NCBI GenBank assembly: GCA_039808325.1 | Contig: JBDHSU010000094.1 | Span: forward strand, 1 to 16,093 | Direction of reading: 5' to 3' | From: JAFKKS01 sp039808325 | GTDB taxonomy: Bacteria; Pseudomonadota; Alphaproteobacteria; Rhizobiales; Xanthobacteraceae | Length of the DNA: 16,093 nt | In this document: positions 6,369 to 15,661 of the stretch, in pieces | Layout: the number at the start of each line of letters is the position of its first letter | How positions within the stretch are numbered: the stretch's first letter is position 1 | Notes under the pieces: generated by a model | The model's database searches: none | Told to the model about the DNA's origin: nothing | The model's input: the letters and a program-made list of their open reading frames with translations, nothing else | Translations under genes and position numbers: made by a program

Positions 6369-7118
6369 ATGTTTTCGATCGTGAGATGCGGCGCCTTGAT
6401 CTGCGCCGCTTTCGCAATGGCCCTCTTTGTCGCTCCCGCCTCGGCGCGGCCGCATCACGGGGTCCATAGCCACAAAGTCCACCACGCCAAGTTCCACAAA
6501 AGAAAATTGCATCGCTCGTACGCCAGGCACAGGCGCGGCATGCGGGCGCGCCATTACGCGCGGTCGCGTTCCTACCGAGGCGCGTGGCGGCATCATGCGC
6601 GGCATCACGGGCGGTATCATGCGCGCCGCTATGCGCGGTACACGAACCGCTATCGCTCCGTGCGCCGTCATCACGCCATGCGCCGTCATCACGTGGCGCG
6701 CCGGTACGTTGCTCAGGCCCGGCATGCGTCGCGTCGGCATACGCGGCCCGTCGCGGTCGACGTCAGCGCGTCGCGCTCGCCGCTTGTCGCGGTCGCGCGC
6801 CGCTATATGGGGACGAACCCGACGGGACGGTCGCGTTTGTGGTGCGCGCGCTTCATGAACCTGGTCTTGAAGCGGACGGGCCATAAGGGAACCGGATCGG
6901 ACATGGCGCGATCGTTCGTGTCGTACGGCACGCGTGTGCGCGGGCCGCAGGTCGGCTCCATCGCGGTACTCTCGCGCGGACGCCGCGGCGGCCACGTCGG
7001 AATCGTGACCGGGATCGACAGGCGCGGCAATCCGATCATCATCTCGGGCAATCACGGCCGGCGGGTCGGCGAGGGCGCTTATCCCCGCAGCCGCGTGCTG
7101 GCTTACGTCAAGCCCTGA
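6369..7118 (+). CDS. Secreted CHAP/NlpC-like cysteine amidase with a His/Arg-rich linker
   Basis: A 249-residue exported protein. Residues 1-26 are a signal peptide (hydrophobic core about 8-22, likely cleavage after APASA). Residues 28-126 are a low-complexity, strongly basic linker made almost only of His, Arg, Tyr, Ala and Ser. Residues about 136-249 are the catalytic domain: RSRLWCARFMN carries the nucleophile C159, GGHVGIV carries H209, and SGNHG carries N228 as the likely third residue. This is the cysteine peptidase/amidase layout of CHAP-like proteins that cut peptidoglycan peptides. AGGA lies 7 bases before the ATG, directly after the leader hairpin. The 3' end stops 3 bases short of the convergent MOSC gene. 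The enzyme class is well supported; cell wall remodelling or division as its role is inferred. Confidence 0.85.
   Translation: MFSIVRCGALICAAFAMALFVAPASARPHHGVHSHKVHHAKFHKRKLHRSYARHRRGMRARHYARSRSYRGAWRHHARHHGRYHARRYARYTNRYRSVRRHHAMRRHHVARRYVAQARHASRRHTRPVAVDVSASRSPLVAVARRYMGTNPTGRSRLWCARFMNLVLKRTGHKGTGSDMARSFVSYGTRVRGPQVGSIAVLSRGRRGGHVGIVTGIDRRGNPIIISGNHGRRVGEGAYPRSRVLAYVKP
6661..6696 (+). repeat. Tandem 18-base repeat within the linker coding region
   Basis: TGCGCCGTCATCACG occurs at 6661-6675 and again at 6679-6693, giving two copies of an 18-base unit that encodes Arg-Arg-His-His plus two variable residues. The surrounding linker is built from looser CATCA/CGCG repeats. This suggests that the linker grew by slippage or duplication. 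Confidence 0.7.
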
Positions 7119-7121
7119 GCC

Positions 7122-7916
7122 TCAGAGCGGCAAGGCCGGCGCGTAGGCGTCGACCTTGTCGCCGGGCGCGATCGGCCCGCCCTCGATCACTTCCGCATAA
7201 ATCCCGCAGTCGACATGGCCGAACGCCTCCCGCAATGCACGCGGGATCGGAAGGTCGCGCGCGCCGGTCGCCGGATCGACCTCGGTCGCGGCGCAGCGCG
7301 GAATGCGCTTCGTGATCTTGAGCCGGATCGACGATCCCACCTTGATCTCCTGGCCGACAAGATTCGCTTCATGCCAGGCCGGCCAGCCGCTCACATACAC
7401 GTTGGCGCGAAAGCGGCTGGGGTGCACCGGCGCGCCGACCAGCTTTTCGATTGCGGCGAGCGAGGCGAGGTTGACGATCGAAACATAGCCGCCGCGCGAA
7501 TCGGTAAAGCGGAACGCTCGTGGCGCCGCGAGGACCTTCGGCGGCCCGCGCAACTCGCCCGGCATGAAGCTTTCGAAGAAGGCTTGCACGTCGCCCCGGC
7601 CTCTCCCTGTCGAGAGGTCGGCGTGCAGGGCCGGATGTCCGTCCTGCTCGATGCTCAAGGTGTTCGTCTCGGGCTCATAGCGGGTGCGTAGCTGCGCCAA
7701 GCGCTCGTCGCGCATGAGCATCAGGAACTTGATCTTCGGCTGATGCTGCGGCGCTTGCGCGTCGAATCCTGCCGGACCGTTCTCGATCGCGAACAGCCGA
7801 TCCCCGGGGAAGTAAGCGCCGGCCTCCAGCGCCGCGTGCTCGAGCCGCTCAGGGGAGAGCCCCTTGACCGGGTAGCGGTAGAGGGCGTCGACGCGGGCGG
7901 TCGGAACGTTCGTCAT
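7122..7916 (-). CDS. MOSC-domain protein (N-terminal beta-barrel plus MOSC)
   Basis: A 264-residue cytoplasmic protein. The N-terminal region starts RVDALYRYPVKGLSPE (8-23), the standard opening of the MOSC N-terminal beta-barrel domain. The MOSC domain occupies about residues 125-260, with the conserved cysteine C208 in KRIPRCAATEVDP, the position that carries or transfers sulfur in the family. MOSC proteins are linked to molybdenum cofactor sulfuration or to cofactor-dependent reduction of N-hydroxylated compounds; the partner here is unknown and no molybdenum gene is adjacent. The ATG at 7916-7914 gives the usual N-terminus, although no strong ribosome binding site precedes it. The gene is convergent with the CHAP gene and divergent from clpB. 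Confidence 0.88.
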   Translation of the reverse strand: MTNVPTARVDALYRYPVKGLSPERLEHAALEAGAYFPGDRLFAIENGPAGFDAQAPQHQPKIKFLMLMRDERLAQLRTRYEPETNTLSIEQDGHPALHADLSTGRGRGDVQAFFESFMPGELRGPPKVLAAPRAFRFTDSRGGYVSIVNLASLAAIEKLVGAPVHPSRFRANVYVSGWPAWHEANLVGQEIKVGSSIRLKITKRIPRCAATEVDPATGARDLPIPRALREAFGHVDCGIYAEVIEGGPIAPGDKVDAYAPALPL

Positions 7917-7990
7917 GGGACAGGTCTCTGGAGATGCGATCCCCTTTCAGTAGCCAAGCGGAAGCACTGACGCCAGCGCCGCGAAAAATG

Positions 7991-8032
7991 CCCTGCAGGG
8001 AGGCTTTCACGGCGCCGTGAGCGCACCTACAT
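7991..8032 (+). promoter_or_regulatory. Twin palindromes and possible heat-shock-type promoter upstream of clpB
   Basis: The 221-base spacer between the MOSC gene and clpB holds two neighbouring perfect palindromes, CCCTGCAGGG (7991-8000) and TCACGGCGCCGTGA (8007-8020). CTTTCA (8004-8009) and CCTACAT (8026-8032), 16 bases apart, faintly resemble the sigma-32 pattern expected for clpB, but neither box is good. The palindromes are certain as sequence; any operator or promoter role is conjecture. Confidence 0.3.
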
Positions 8033-8137
8033 CCTCCTTTGAGGGCTGCCATCCGGGGCCCACTTAAGTCCAACCCAATGACGTTGATTGCGCTGCGCCG
8101 CTAGGGCAGCCAGGACAAGCCGAGGGAGAAGCAATCT

Positions 8138-10747
<2,610 letters not shown>

Positions 10748-10756
10748 TTCCGAGAA

Positions 10757-10785
10757 GCGCCGGCTGTCGTCCAGGCAGCCGGTGC
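10757..10785 (+). terminator. Hairpin after clpB, candidate terminator
   Basis: GCGCCGGCTG (10757-10766) pairs with CAGCCGGTGC (10776-10785), 10 bp including one G-T wobble, around a 9-base loop. It starts 10 bases after the clpB stop. No T run follows, so it may be Rho-assisted termination or 3'-end protection. TATAGT at 10805-10810 could be a -10 box for the next gene, but no -35 is visible. Confidence 0.45.
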
Positions 10786-10847
10786 CGTCCTCTCGATAAA
10801 TCCGCTATAGTCCTCGCCATGCGGATCACGCGTGGCGGGGGCGGCTC

Positions 10848-12530
10848 GTGTTGCGATTTCTTCAAGGCATCGTTGTCGGGACATTCGTGGCACTGGCTTT
10901 CGGCGCCGGCGCAAAAGCGGCAAGGGCGCAGGGCGCGGACGCCATCCTCATTCTCGACGCTTCCGGCTCGATGTGGGGGCTCGTCGGAAACCAGACGAAG
11001 ATTTCAGCGGCGCGCAAAGCGGTCGATACGATCCTCACGCGATGGAAGCCGTCCGATCGCCTCGGCCTGATGGCTTACGGGCACCGCGCCAAGGGCGACT
11101 GCAAAGATATCGAACTGCTCGTTCCGGTCGAACCGCTCGACGCCGGCAGGATCAAGACTGCCGTCGGCGCGCTCAACCCGAAGGGCAAGACGCCGATCGC
11201 AGACTCGCTGCGGGCGGCCGCGAAAGCCCTGCGCTCGTCCGAACGCAAGGCGACGGTCATCCTCGTGTCCGACGGCATTGAGACGTGCGCTCCCGATCCG
11301 TGCGCGGTCGCGGCGGAACTGAAGAAAGCGGGCGTCGGCTTTGCCGCGCATGTCATCGGGTTCGACGTTGCCGACCCGGTCGCCAAGGCGCAATTGCAGT
11401 GCATCGCGCGGGCGACGGGCGGAGTCTATCTCGACGCGCGCGACGCTGCCGGCCTCGAAAGCGCGCTCGGCCGCGCCGTCGAGGCGACGCGCGGAGAAAA
11501 GGTGGCAAGCGAAGCGCCGGCAAAGACCGCGGACGATCCTCTCAAGGATAAGAATCTGCGCGCGATCGCACGCCTCGCCGCCGGCCTCGATCCGATCGCG
11601 GACGAGGGGCTGATCTGGACGCTGTACAAGGCAAAGCCGGATGGGTCGGAAGGGGAGTATGTGCAGACGGAGTATGCGCCGCGCCTCGCGATTCCGGCTG
11701 CGCCTGGAAAATATCTTCTTGTCGTTGCCTATGGCGCGGCGTCGCGGTCCGTGCCGGTCACCGTGGAGAAAGGCAAGATTGCCAATCTCGACATCGCGCT
11801 CGATGCCGGCTTCGTCGTGAGCGAGGGCAAAATCGGCGGCAGCAATGCAAAGGCCGAAAACGTGACCTGGGAACTGCGGCCGGCGCAGGGCGACAACGTC
11901 CTCACGGTTTACGATCCGGTGCCGCGTTTCATCGTTCCCGCCGGCGACTACACGCTGAAGCTCAGCAAGGGCACCGCGTCGGTGAGCAAGTCATTCGCCG
12001 TCACCGCCGGCGACACGATGAATGTCGCGCTCACGCTCGACGCCGGGCGCGTCATCGTCACGGCGCTCTACGCCGCCGGCGGTCCGCCGGTGAAAGACGA
12101 GCTTGCCGTCGAAATTCGTCAGCCGCCAGCCGTCGACGGCGATCTCGGCGAGTGGGTGATGACGAATTACGGGCCGGAGATCCCGTTCGATCTTGCGGCG
12201 GGATCTTACGACGCGATCGCCTCGGTCGGTAAGGCGGTGGTGGCGCAGCGCATCGAGGTGAAGCCGGGCGAAACGAAACGGATCGCCATCACGCTCAACG
12301 CCGGCGTTGCGGGCTTCAAAGCGCCGGGCTCGTCGTCCATCGAGATCGTCAGCGAGGAGCGCGACATCAACGATCAGCGCACCTCGCTCGCGACCGGCTT
12401 CGATCCGGGGTTCAATATCGCGCTGCCGGCGGGCCGCTACGTCGCGGTTGTCGAATTCGATGGAACGAAGGTCGAAAAGCCCTTCGTCGTCACCGCCGGC
12501 AAGCGCACCAGTGTGGAAGCCGCGAAGTAG
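10848..12530 (+). CDS. Secreted von Willebrand factor A protein with repeated beta-domains
   Basis: A 560-residue exported protein. Residues 1-28 form a signal peptide (cleavage probably after ARAQG). A VWA domain spans about 30-215 with a complete metal-ion-dependent adhesion site: DASGS (37-41), T115 in GKTPI, and D142 in SDGIE. C147 and C152 in ETCAPDPC could form a disulfide. From about 240 to 560 there are four related units, each ending in a pattern like V-x-x-G-(5)-hydrophobic-x-L-x-AG. Examples are VEKGKIANLDIALDAG, VTAGDTMNVALTLDAG and VKPGETKRIAITLNAG, with the last copy cut short at the C-terminus. This suggests tandem beta-sandwich domains for binding periplasmic or surface partners. 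The start is GTG at 10848 behind a G-rich stretch; a TTG directly after it is an alternative. The ligand is unknown. The gene follows clpB after 100 bases and is probably a separate unit. Confidence 0.87.
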   Translation: MLRFLQGIVVGTFVALAFGAGAKAARAQGADAILILDASGSMWGLVGNQTKISAARKAVDTILTRWKPSDRLGLMAYGHRAKGDCKDIELLVPVEPLDAGRIKTAVGALNPKGKTPIADSLRAAAKALRSSERKATVILVSDGIETCAPDPCAVAAELKKAGVGFAAHVIGFDVADPVAKAQLQCIARATGGVYLDARDAAGLESALGRAVEATRGEKVASEAPAKTADDPLKDKNLRAIARLAAGLDPIADEGLIWTLYKAKPDGSEGEYVQTEYAPRLAIPAAPGKYLLVVAYGAASRSVPVTVEKGKIANLDIALDAGFVVSEGKIGGSNAKAENVTWELRPAQGDNVLTVYDPVPRFIVPAGDYTLKLSKGTASVSKSFAVTAGDTMNVALTLDAGRVIVTALYAAGGPPVKDELAVEIRQPPAVDGDLGEWVMTNYGPEIPFDLAAGSYDAIASVGKAVVAQRIEVKPGETKRIAITLNAGVAGFKAPGSSSIEIVSEERDINDQRTSLATGFDPGFNIALPAGRYVAVVEFDGTKVEKPFVVTAGKRTSVEAAK

Positions 12531-12555
12531 GTCGCCATGGCGCGAAGCGCAGATC

Positions 12556-12587
12556 CGCGTCCTCCCCGCGTTGCGGAGGAGGATGCG
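12556..12587 (+). terminator. Strong hairpin after the VWA gene, candidate terminator
   Basis: Bases 12556-12569 pair with 12573-12587 over 14 bp (one G-T wobble, one bulged A at 12577) around a GTT loop, starting 26 bases after the stop codon. No T run follows. It may end the VWA message or be the outermost part of the structured region that continues to 12852. Bases 12588-12686 contain a small GGCGC/GCGCC hairpin (12653-12667) and two imperfect copies of GCACGTTTCATCCG (12610-12623, 12627-12640). I see nothing else there. Confidence 0.5.
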
Positions 12588-12700
12588 CGGTCGCGCTCTC
12601 GAATCGCAGGCACGTTTCATCCGGAGGCGCGTCTCATCCGCCCGAGGTTTACGGCGCCGGGTGCGCCGGGAGTCCCTTTTTCCGTGTCCCCGAAAGGGGG

Positions 12701-12852
12701 ATGGAGCGCCGGGAGGCGCCAGGGGCTTGCGAGGCCCCTCAGCGGGTTTGCGAGACCCGCTCATGCGCGCCGGATCGGAATGGGGTTGCGAGGCCCATTC
12801 CGGGCGCGCGCGCCCCAGTGACGTAGGGGCGCAGCGCCTCCCGGCGCTCCAT
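12701..12852. other. Five-way-junction element with three TTGCGAG loops (structured RNA or palindromic repeat)
   Basis: Outer helix: ATGGAGCGCCGGGAGGCGC (12701-12719) is the exact reverse complement of 12834-12852, 19 bp. Inside it, four arms follow almost without linkers. Arm 1: AGGGGC/GCCCCT (12721-12726, 12734-12739), loop TTGCGAG. Arm 2: AGCGGGT/ACCCGCT (12741-12747, 12755-12761), loop TTGCGAG. Arm 3: GCGCGCC/GGCGCGC (12765-12771, 12803-12809), a 4-base bulge, then CGGAATGGG/CCCATTCCG (12776-12784, 12794-12802), loop G-TTGCGAG-G. Arm 4: GCGCCCC/GGGGCGC (12810-12816, 12826-12832), loop AGTGACGTA. Only six junction bases are unpaired. A CCCC-GAAA-GGGG hairpin (12688-12699) abuts the 5' side. 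The pairing is seen directly. Whether it is a non-coding RNA, a REP/MITE-like mobile palindrome or a recombination site is unknown. A weak leftward promoter (TTGACG 12951-12946, CATAGT 12929-12924, 16-base spacer) could transcribe it. Confidence 0.65.
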
Positions 12853-12882
12853 TGGCGGGCCCCTCCGGAGAGGAGATCCGCG

Positions 12883-13201
12883 ATGTCCCCCGCTGCCTCG
12901 AGATGCAGCGGACGATATCGCGCACTATGCATATATTCCTATTGCCGTCAAGCGCCCTATTACCTTTGACGGCGGAGGCAAATTCTTCGGGAAACAGTCA
13001 TCCAGCAGAGGTGGCAAAATCGGCAGGGAAAATATCGCGGGCTTGTACACCGTGGAGGCCGACTGCTCCGGCACGATAACAATGACCACGGGAGCCCATA
13101 AGCCGACGCACTGGGATATTTATCTCACCGAGGATCATAGACGCGGGCACACGATCCGCATGGATGAAGGTTCGATGGCAGTCCGAAGTTTCGAGAAATA
13201 G
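12883..13201 (+). pseudogene. Remnant of a small gene with a shifted or lost N-terminal part
   Basis: An AGAGGAG box (12869-12875) lies 7 bases before an ATG at 12883, but that frame stops at 12967 after 28 codons. A different frame (codons starting at 12956, 12959 and so on) is open to a TAG at 13199-13201. It reads protein-like: ITFDGGGKFFG, then GLYTVEADCSGTITM, then HWDIYLTEDHRRGHTIRMDEG and the end RSFEK. The TFDGxGxFxG...GxYTVxxDCxGT pattern is one I recognise from small, usually secreted, bacterial hypothetical proteins of unknown function. The open frame has no ATG, GTG or TTG early enough to serve as a start. I therefore infer a frameshift between 12883 and about 12950, or loss of the original 5' part. 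The stretch looks less G+C-rich than its neighbours, which suggests foreign origin or decay. A sequencing error is the main alternative. Confidence 0.55.
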
Positions 13202-13262
13202 GCTAGCATTTGCCTGATCGCGGCGCGCCGCCGGCGCCATACGCTGCTGCTTGCTCGAAGGT

Positions 13263-15215
13263 CTAGCGGCTGAAAATGGCCGCTTCCGCGCGCTTCACCG
13301 ATTTCGTGGAATTCGCCGCGCGGGTATTCGTCGTCGCGGCGACGCGGCCGGGCGAGCGATTCATGATCGTGTCGAACTTGTCGCGCTCTCGCTCGAAGCT
13401 TGCGAAGACGGAGCCTTCGAGACTGCGGCCGCGCGGCAGCTTGATGCGGTTCGGGTCGACGAAACGGCCGTTGACGAGAATCTCGTAGTGAACGTGGGCG
13501 CCGGTCGAAAGGCCGGTCGAACCGACATAGCCGATCAACTGTCCCTGGTGGACTTTCGATCCAGAGTGAATGCCGCGCGCGAAGGCCGACATGTGGCCGT
13601 AGGCCGTTTCATATCCGTAGGCGTGGCGAACGCGGATGTAACGGCCATAGCCGCCTTCCCATTCGGCCTTCTCCACGACACCGGTGCCGGCCGCATAAAT
13701 CGGCGTTCCGCGTGGCGCTGCCCAATCGACGCCGGTGTGCATCTTCGAGTAGCCGAGGATCGGGTGCCGGCGCCAACCGTAGCCGGAGCGCATGATGCCG
13801 GCGGTGATCGGTTTGCGGACAAGGAACTTCTTCGCGCTTTTTCCGGTCTCGTCGTAGTAGTCGACGGTGCCGTCATCCGGTGTCTGGAAGCGGTAGTAGC
13901 GTTTCGTCTCGCCGCCGACGGTGAGCGACGTGTACAAAATCTCGCTCTTGTCGACGCCGCCTTCCTCGTCGCTCGGGTAGAGAATTTCGATCGAGTCGCC
14001 CGGCTGCACGCGGCGCTGGAAGTCGACGTCGTAGGAATAGATGCGCGCGATCTCGTCGATCATCGGTCGCGGAACGCCTTGGCGCAGAGCGGTTTCGTAG
14101 AGGCTCGCATACAGGCGAACGCTGCCGCCCGTCTCCTCGTCGTCCTCCTCCGCCTCGGTGACCTGCGTCGTTTCGGCGCTCTGGACGTCGACCGAAACGT
14201 ATTGCCCCGTATCGGAGAGGGCGACGACCGTTTCCGGCGTCGTCTGGTCGCCCGCGCAGATCACACGAATCGGCTGCTTGCGATCACCGACGGAAGACAG
14301 AAGCACCTTGAGCTTCTGGCCTTCCTTCAGTTGCTTTTTCCCGGCGATATCGGCGATGGCCTTGGCTTCGTCCTGGGTGGCGCCGAGATCGCGCAAGACG
14401 GATACGATGGTGTCGCCCTTCTTGGCGGTGACGGTGCGCTCGTTCCAATTGTTTCCGCCCGTCGTCTGCGCCGCCGTCTTCGGCAGCAGCGTGATGTTTT
14501 CCGGGACGATGCGCGTTTCGACGCCGGCGTAAGGATCGGGAGCGCCGTCGGTGGCGTAAGCCAGGGCTTGTCGCGCCTGCCCGTCGGCGACGATCGGCGG
14601 CGCGGAGGGGCCGGTCGTCCATTCCGCGGCGTTGCGGATATGCGCGAGCATATCCTCGGGCGCGAGGGTGCCGGCGATTTTGGCGCGGACCAGAGCGGGG
14701 CCGAGATCGCGCACCGCGAAGGTGATTTCGGCGTCGTCGACGTTCGGCGCTTCGTCGGGCGCGGCGGTGTTGTTGTCGGCGGCGCTCGATTGGATGCGCG
14801 CCTGGTTGAAGGCCGGAATATTGGCCGAAAGTTCCGACGTCGACATTGCGAGCGTGGTGGAAATGCGCACGTAAGGGCGCAGCCGGACCGCTTCCCGGTC
14901 TCCGACCTTCGTCGTCGTGGAAATCCGGATGATCTGCCGCGCGCTGTGGCTCTCGGCGGCGAGGGCGAGCTTGTCCGTCTTGCGCGTGCCGTTGCGCTCG
15001 GTGCTGGCGAGCGAGCCGCGCAGGGGCTCCGCGCGCTCCGGGCTCGCGGCGAAATAGGCCTCGCCATCGAGCGACGCATAAACGGCGCCTCCCATCAGGG
15101 CGGCACCGCAGAGGCCCGTCAAGATTGTGCCCGAGTACCAGCGGGTCGAAACGCGGCGCTTGTCGACCAGGACGCCGTTGCGTCCATCCACGGTCAGCGG
15201 CGGCTCATTGCCCAT
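13263..15215 (-). CDS. M23-family peptidoglycan endopeptidase with LysM-like domain
   Basis: A 650-residue envelope protein from the ATG at 15215. Residues 1-26 are cytoplasmic, including NEPPLTVDGR. A membrane anchor or uncleaved signal spans about 27-49. A long low-complexity periplasmic region follows, then a LysM-like segment (about 259-306: TVTAKKGDTIVSVLRDLG ... LKEGQKLKVLL). The C-terminal M23 metallopeptidase domain (about 468-595) has all expected zinc and catalytic residues: H493 and D497 in HTGVD, H541 in YGHMS, and H574 and H576 in HVHYE. The family cuts peptide cross-links in peptidoglycan, or activates amidases when degenerate; here the site looks active. Start choice is uncertain. 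The frame stays open to 15404, and a TTG at residue -33 (reading LTLHHGRP) follows AAGGGGA, so the true N-terminus could be up to 63 residues longer. Divergent from the rRNA operon. Confidence 0.87.
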   Translation of the reverse strand: MGNEPPLTVDGRNGVLVDKRRVSTRWYSGTILTGLCGAALMGGAVYASLDGEAYFAASPERAEPLRGSLASTERNGTRKTDKLALAAESHSARQIIRISTTTKVGDREAVRLRPYVRISTTLAMSTSELSANIPAFNQARIQSSAADNNTAAPDEAPNVDDAEITFAVRDLGPALVRAKIAGTLAPEDMLAHIRNAAEWTTGPSAPPIVADGQARQALAYATDGAPDPYAGVETRIVPENITLLPKTAAQTTGGNNWNERTVTAKKGDTIVSVLRDLGATQDEAKAIADIAGKKQLKEGQKLKVLLSSVGDRKQPIRVICAGDQTTPETVVALSDTGQYVSVDVQSAETTQVTEAEEDDEETGGSVRLYASLYETALRQGVPRPMIDEIARIYSYDVDFQRRVQPGDSIEILYPSDEEGGVDKSEILYTSLTVGGETKRYYRFQTPDDGTVDYYDETGKSAKKFLVRKPITAGIMRSGYGWRRHPILGYSKMHTGVDWAAPRGTPIYAAGTGVVEKAEWEGGYGRYIRVRHAYGYETAYGHMSAFARGIHSGSKVHQGQLIGYVGSTGLSTGAHVHYEILVNGRFVDPNRIKLPRGRSLEGSVFASFERERDKFDTIMNRSPGRVAATTNTRAANSTKSVKRAEAAIFSR

Positions 15216-15535
15216 GTCGATCTGGTCGAGGTCGGATCGAGTCCGATGCAAGCCGCGTGGCCGACCGTGATGCAATGTCAACGTCCCCTTGCCTCGCGTC
15301 GGACCCTGCCCAGGCCCCTCGACAGCGAACTGTGCGACCGCCGCCCTAACGCATGGCGTAAGGGCATCGATGCCTGGAAGCATCCGCCGCATACGCGCAG
15401 GCAATGAAGCAAAATACCCCGGCGCCAGTCGAATTCCCGTCGTGTTAACAACGGCTCATGAATATGGCCGCAGTGCGGCGACGACCGGCCTCGGAGAATT
15501 CTGCGCCGCGTCCGCAACTTTTTGCAATTTTCCAG

Positions 15536-15566
15536 TTGACGCCGCGCGCAGAAGAGGCTCTATGGC
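15536..15566 (+). promoter_or_regulatory. Possible upstream rRNA operon promoter
   Basis: TTGACG (15536-15541) follows an A/T-rich stretch (15517-15532) placed like an UP element. The -10 region is poor: CTCTAT (15558-15563, spacer 16) or TATGGC (15561-15566, spacer 19). Tandem promoters are common before rRNA operons, which is the main reason to list it. The preceding gap, 15405-15535, shows no other feature I can support. Confidence 0.35.
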
Positions 15567-15601
15567 GCCCGTCGCCGAGCAAAAAAGCGCTGCGCTCGCA
15601 G

Positions 15602-15655
15602 TTAAAATTTTCCGGCGGCACACGGTTGACAAGGCTCGATGCCAAGTCGTATATA
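15602..15655 (+). promoter_or_regulatory. Main rRNA operon promoter with UP-like element
   Basis: TTGACA (15626-15631) and TATATA (15650-15655) are separated by 18 bases. The A/T block TTAAAATTTT (15602-15611) lies 14 bases upstream of the -35 box, where an UP element would bind the alpha subunit C-terminal domains. The start site should be near 15662, about 390 bases before 16S. Confidence 0.72.
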
Positions 15656-15661
15656 ACGCTT

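Noticed and set aside
8004..8032. Sigma-32 heat-shock promoter for clpB
   Set aside because: The boxes CTTTCA and CCTACAT match the expected pattern too poorly to call. They are listed only as a weak possibility within the upstream region.
12727..12792. Three TTGCGAG copies as a possible CRISPR-like array
   Set aside because: The repeats are only 7 bases, are spaced irregularly (21 and 38 bases apart), and each sits exactly in a hairpin loop.
12701..12852. Insertion sequence ends with terminal inverted repeats
   Set aside because: The 19-bp inverted ends enclose only about 114 bases without any coding capacity, and I see no flanking target-site duplication. A MITE-like origin remains possible, but an autonomous element is excluded.
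12903..13079. A frame starting MQRTISRTMHIFLLP, resembling a signal peptide
   Set aside because: It has no ribosome binding site and the part after the hydrophobic run is not protein-like. A different frame across the same bases carries the recognisable TFDG/YTVEADCSGT pattern.
13251..15407. A 718-codon open frame on the + strand opposite the M23 peptidase
   Set aside because: It mirrors a gene with complete zinc-binding motifs. Its translation is Arg/Asp/Val-rich with no recognisable domain, as expected from antisense reading of high-G+C codons.
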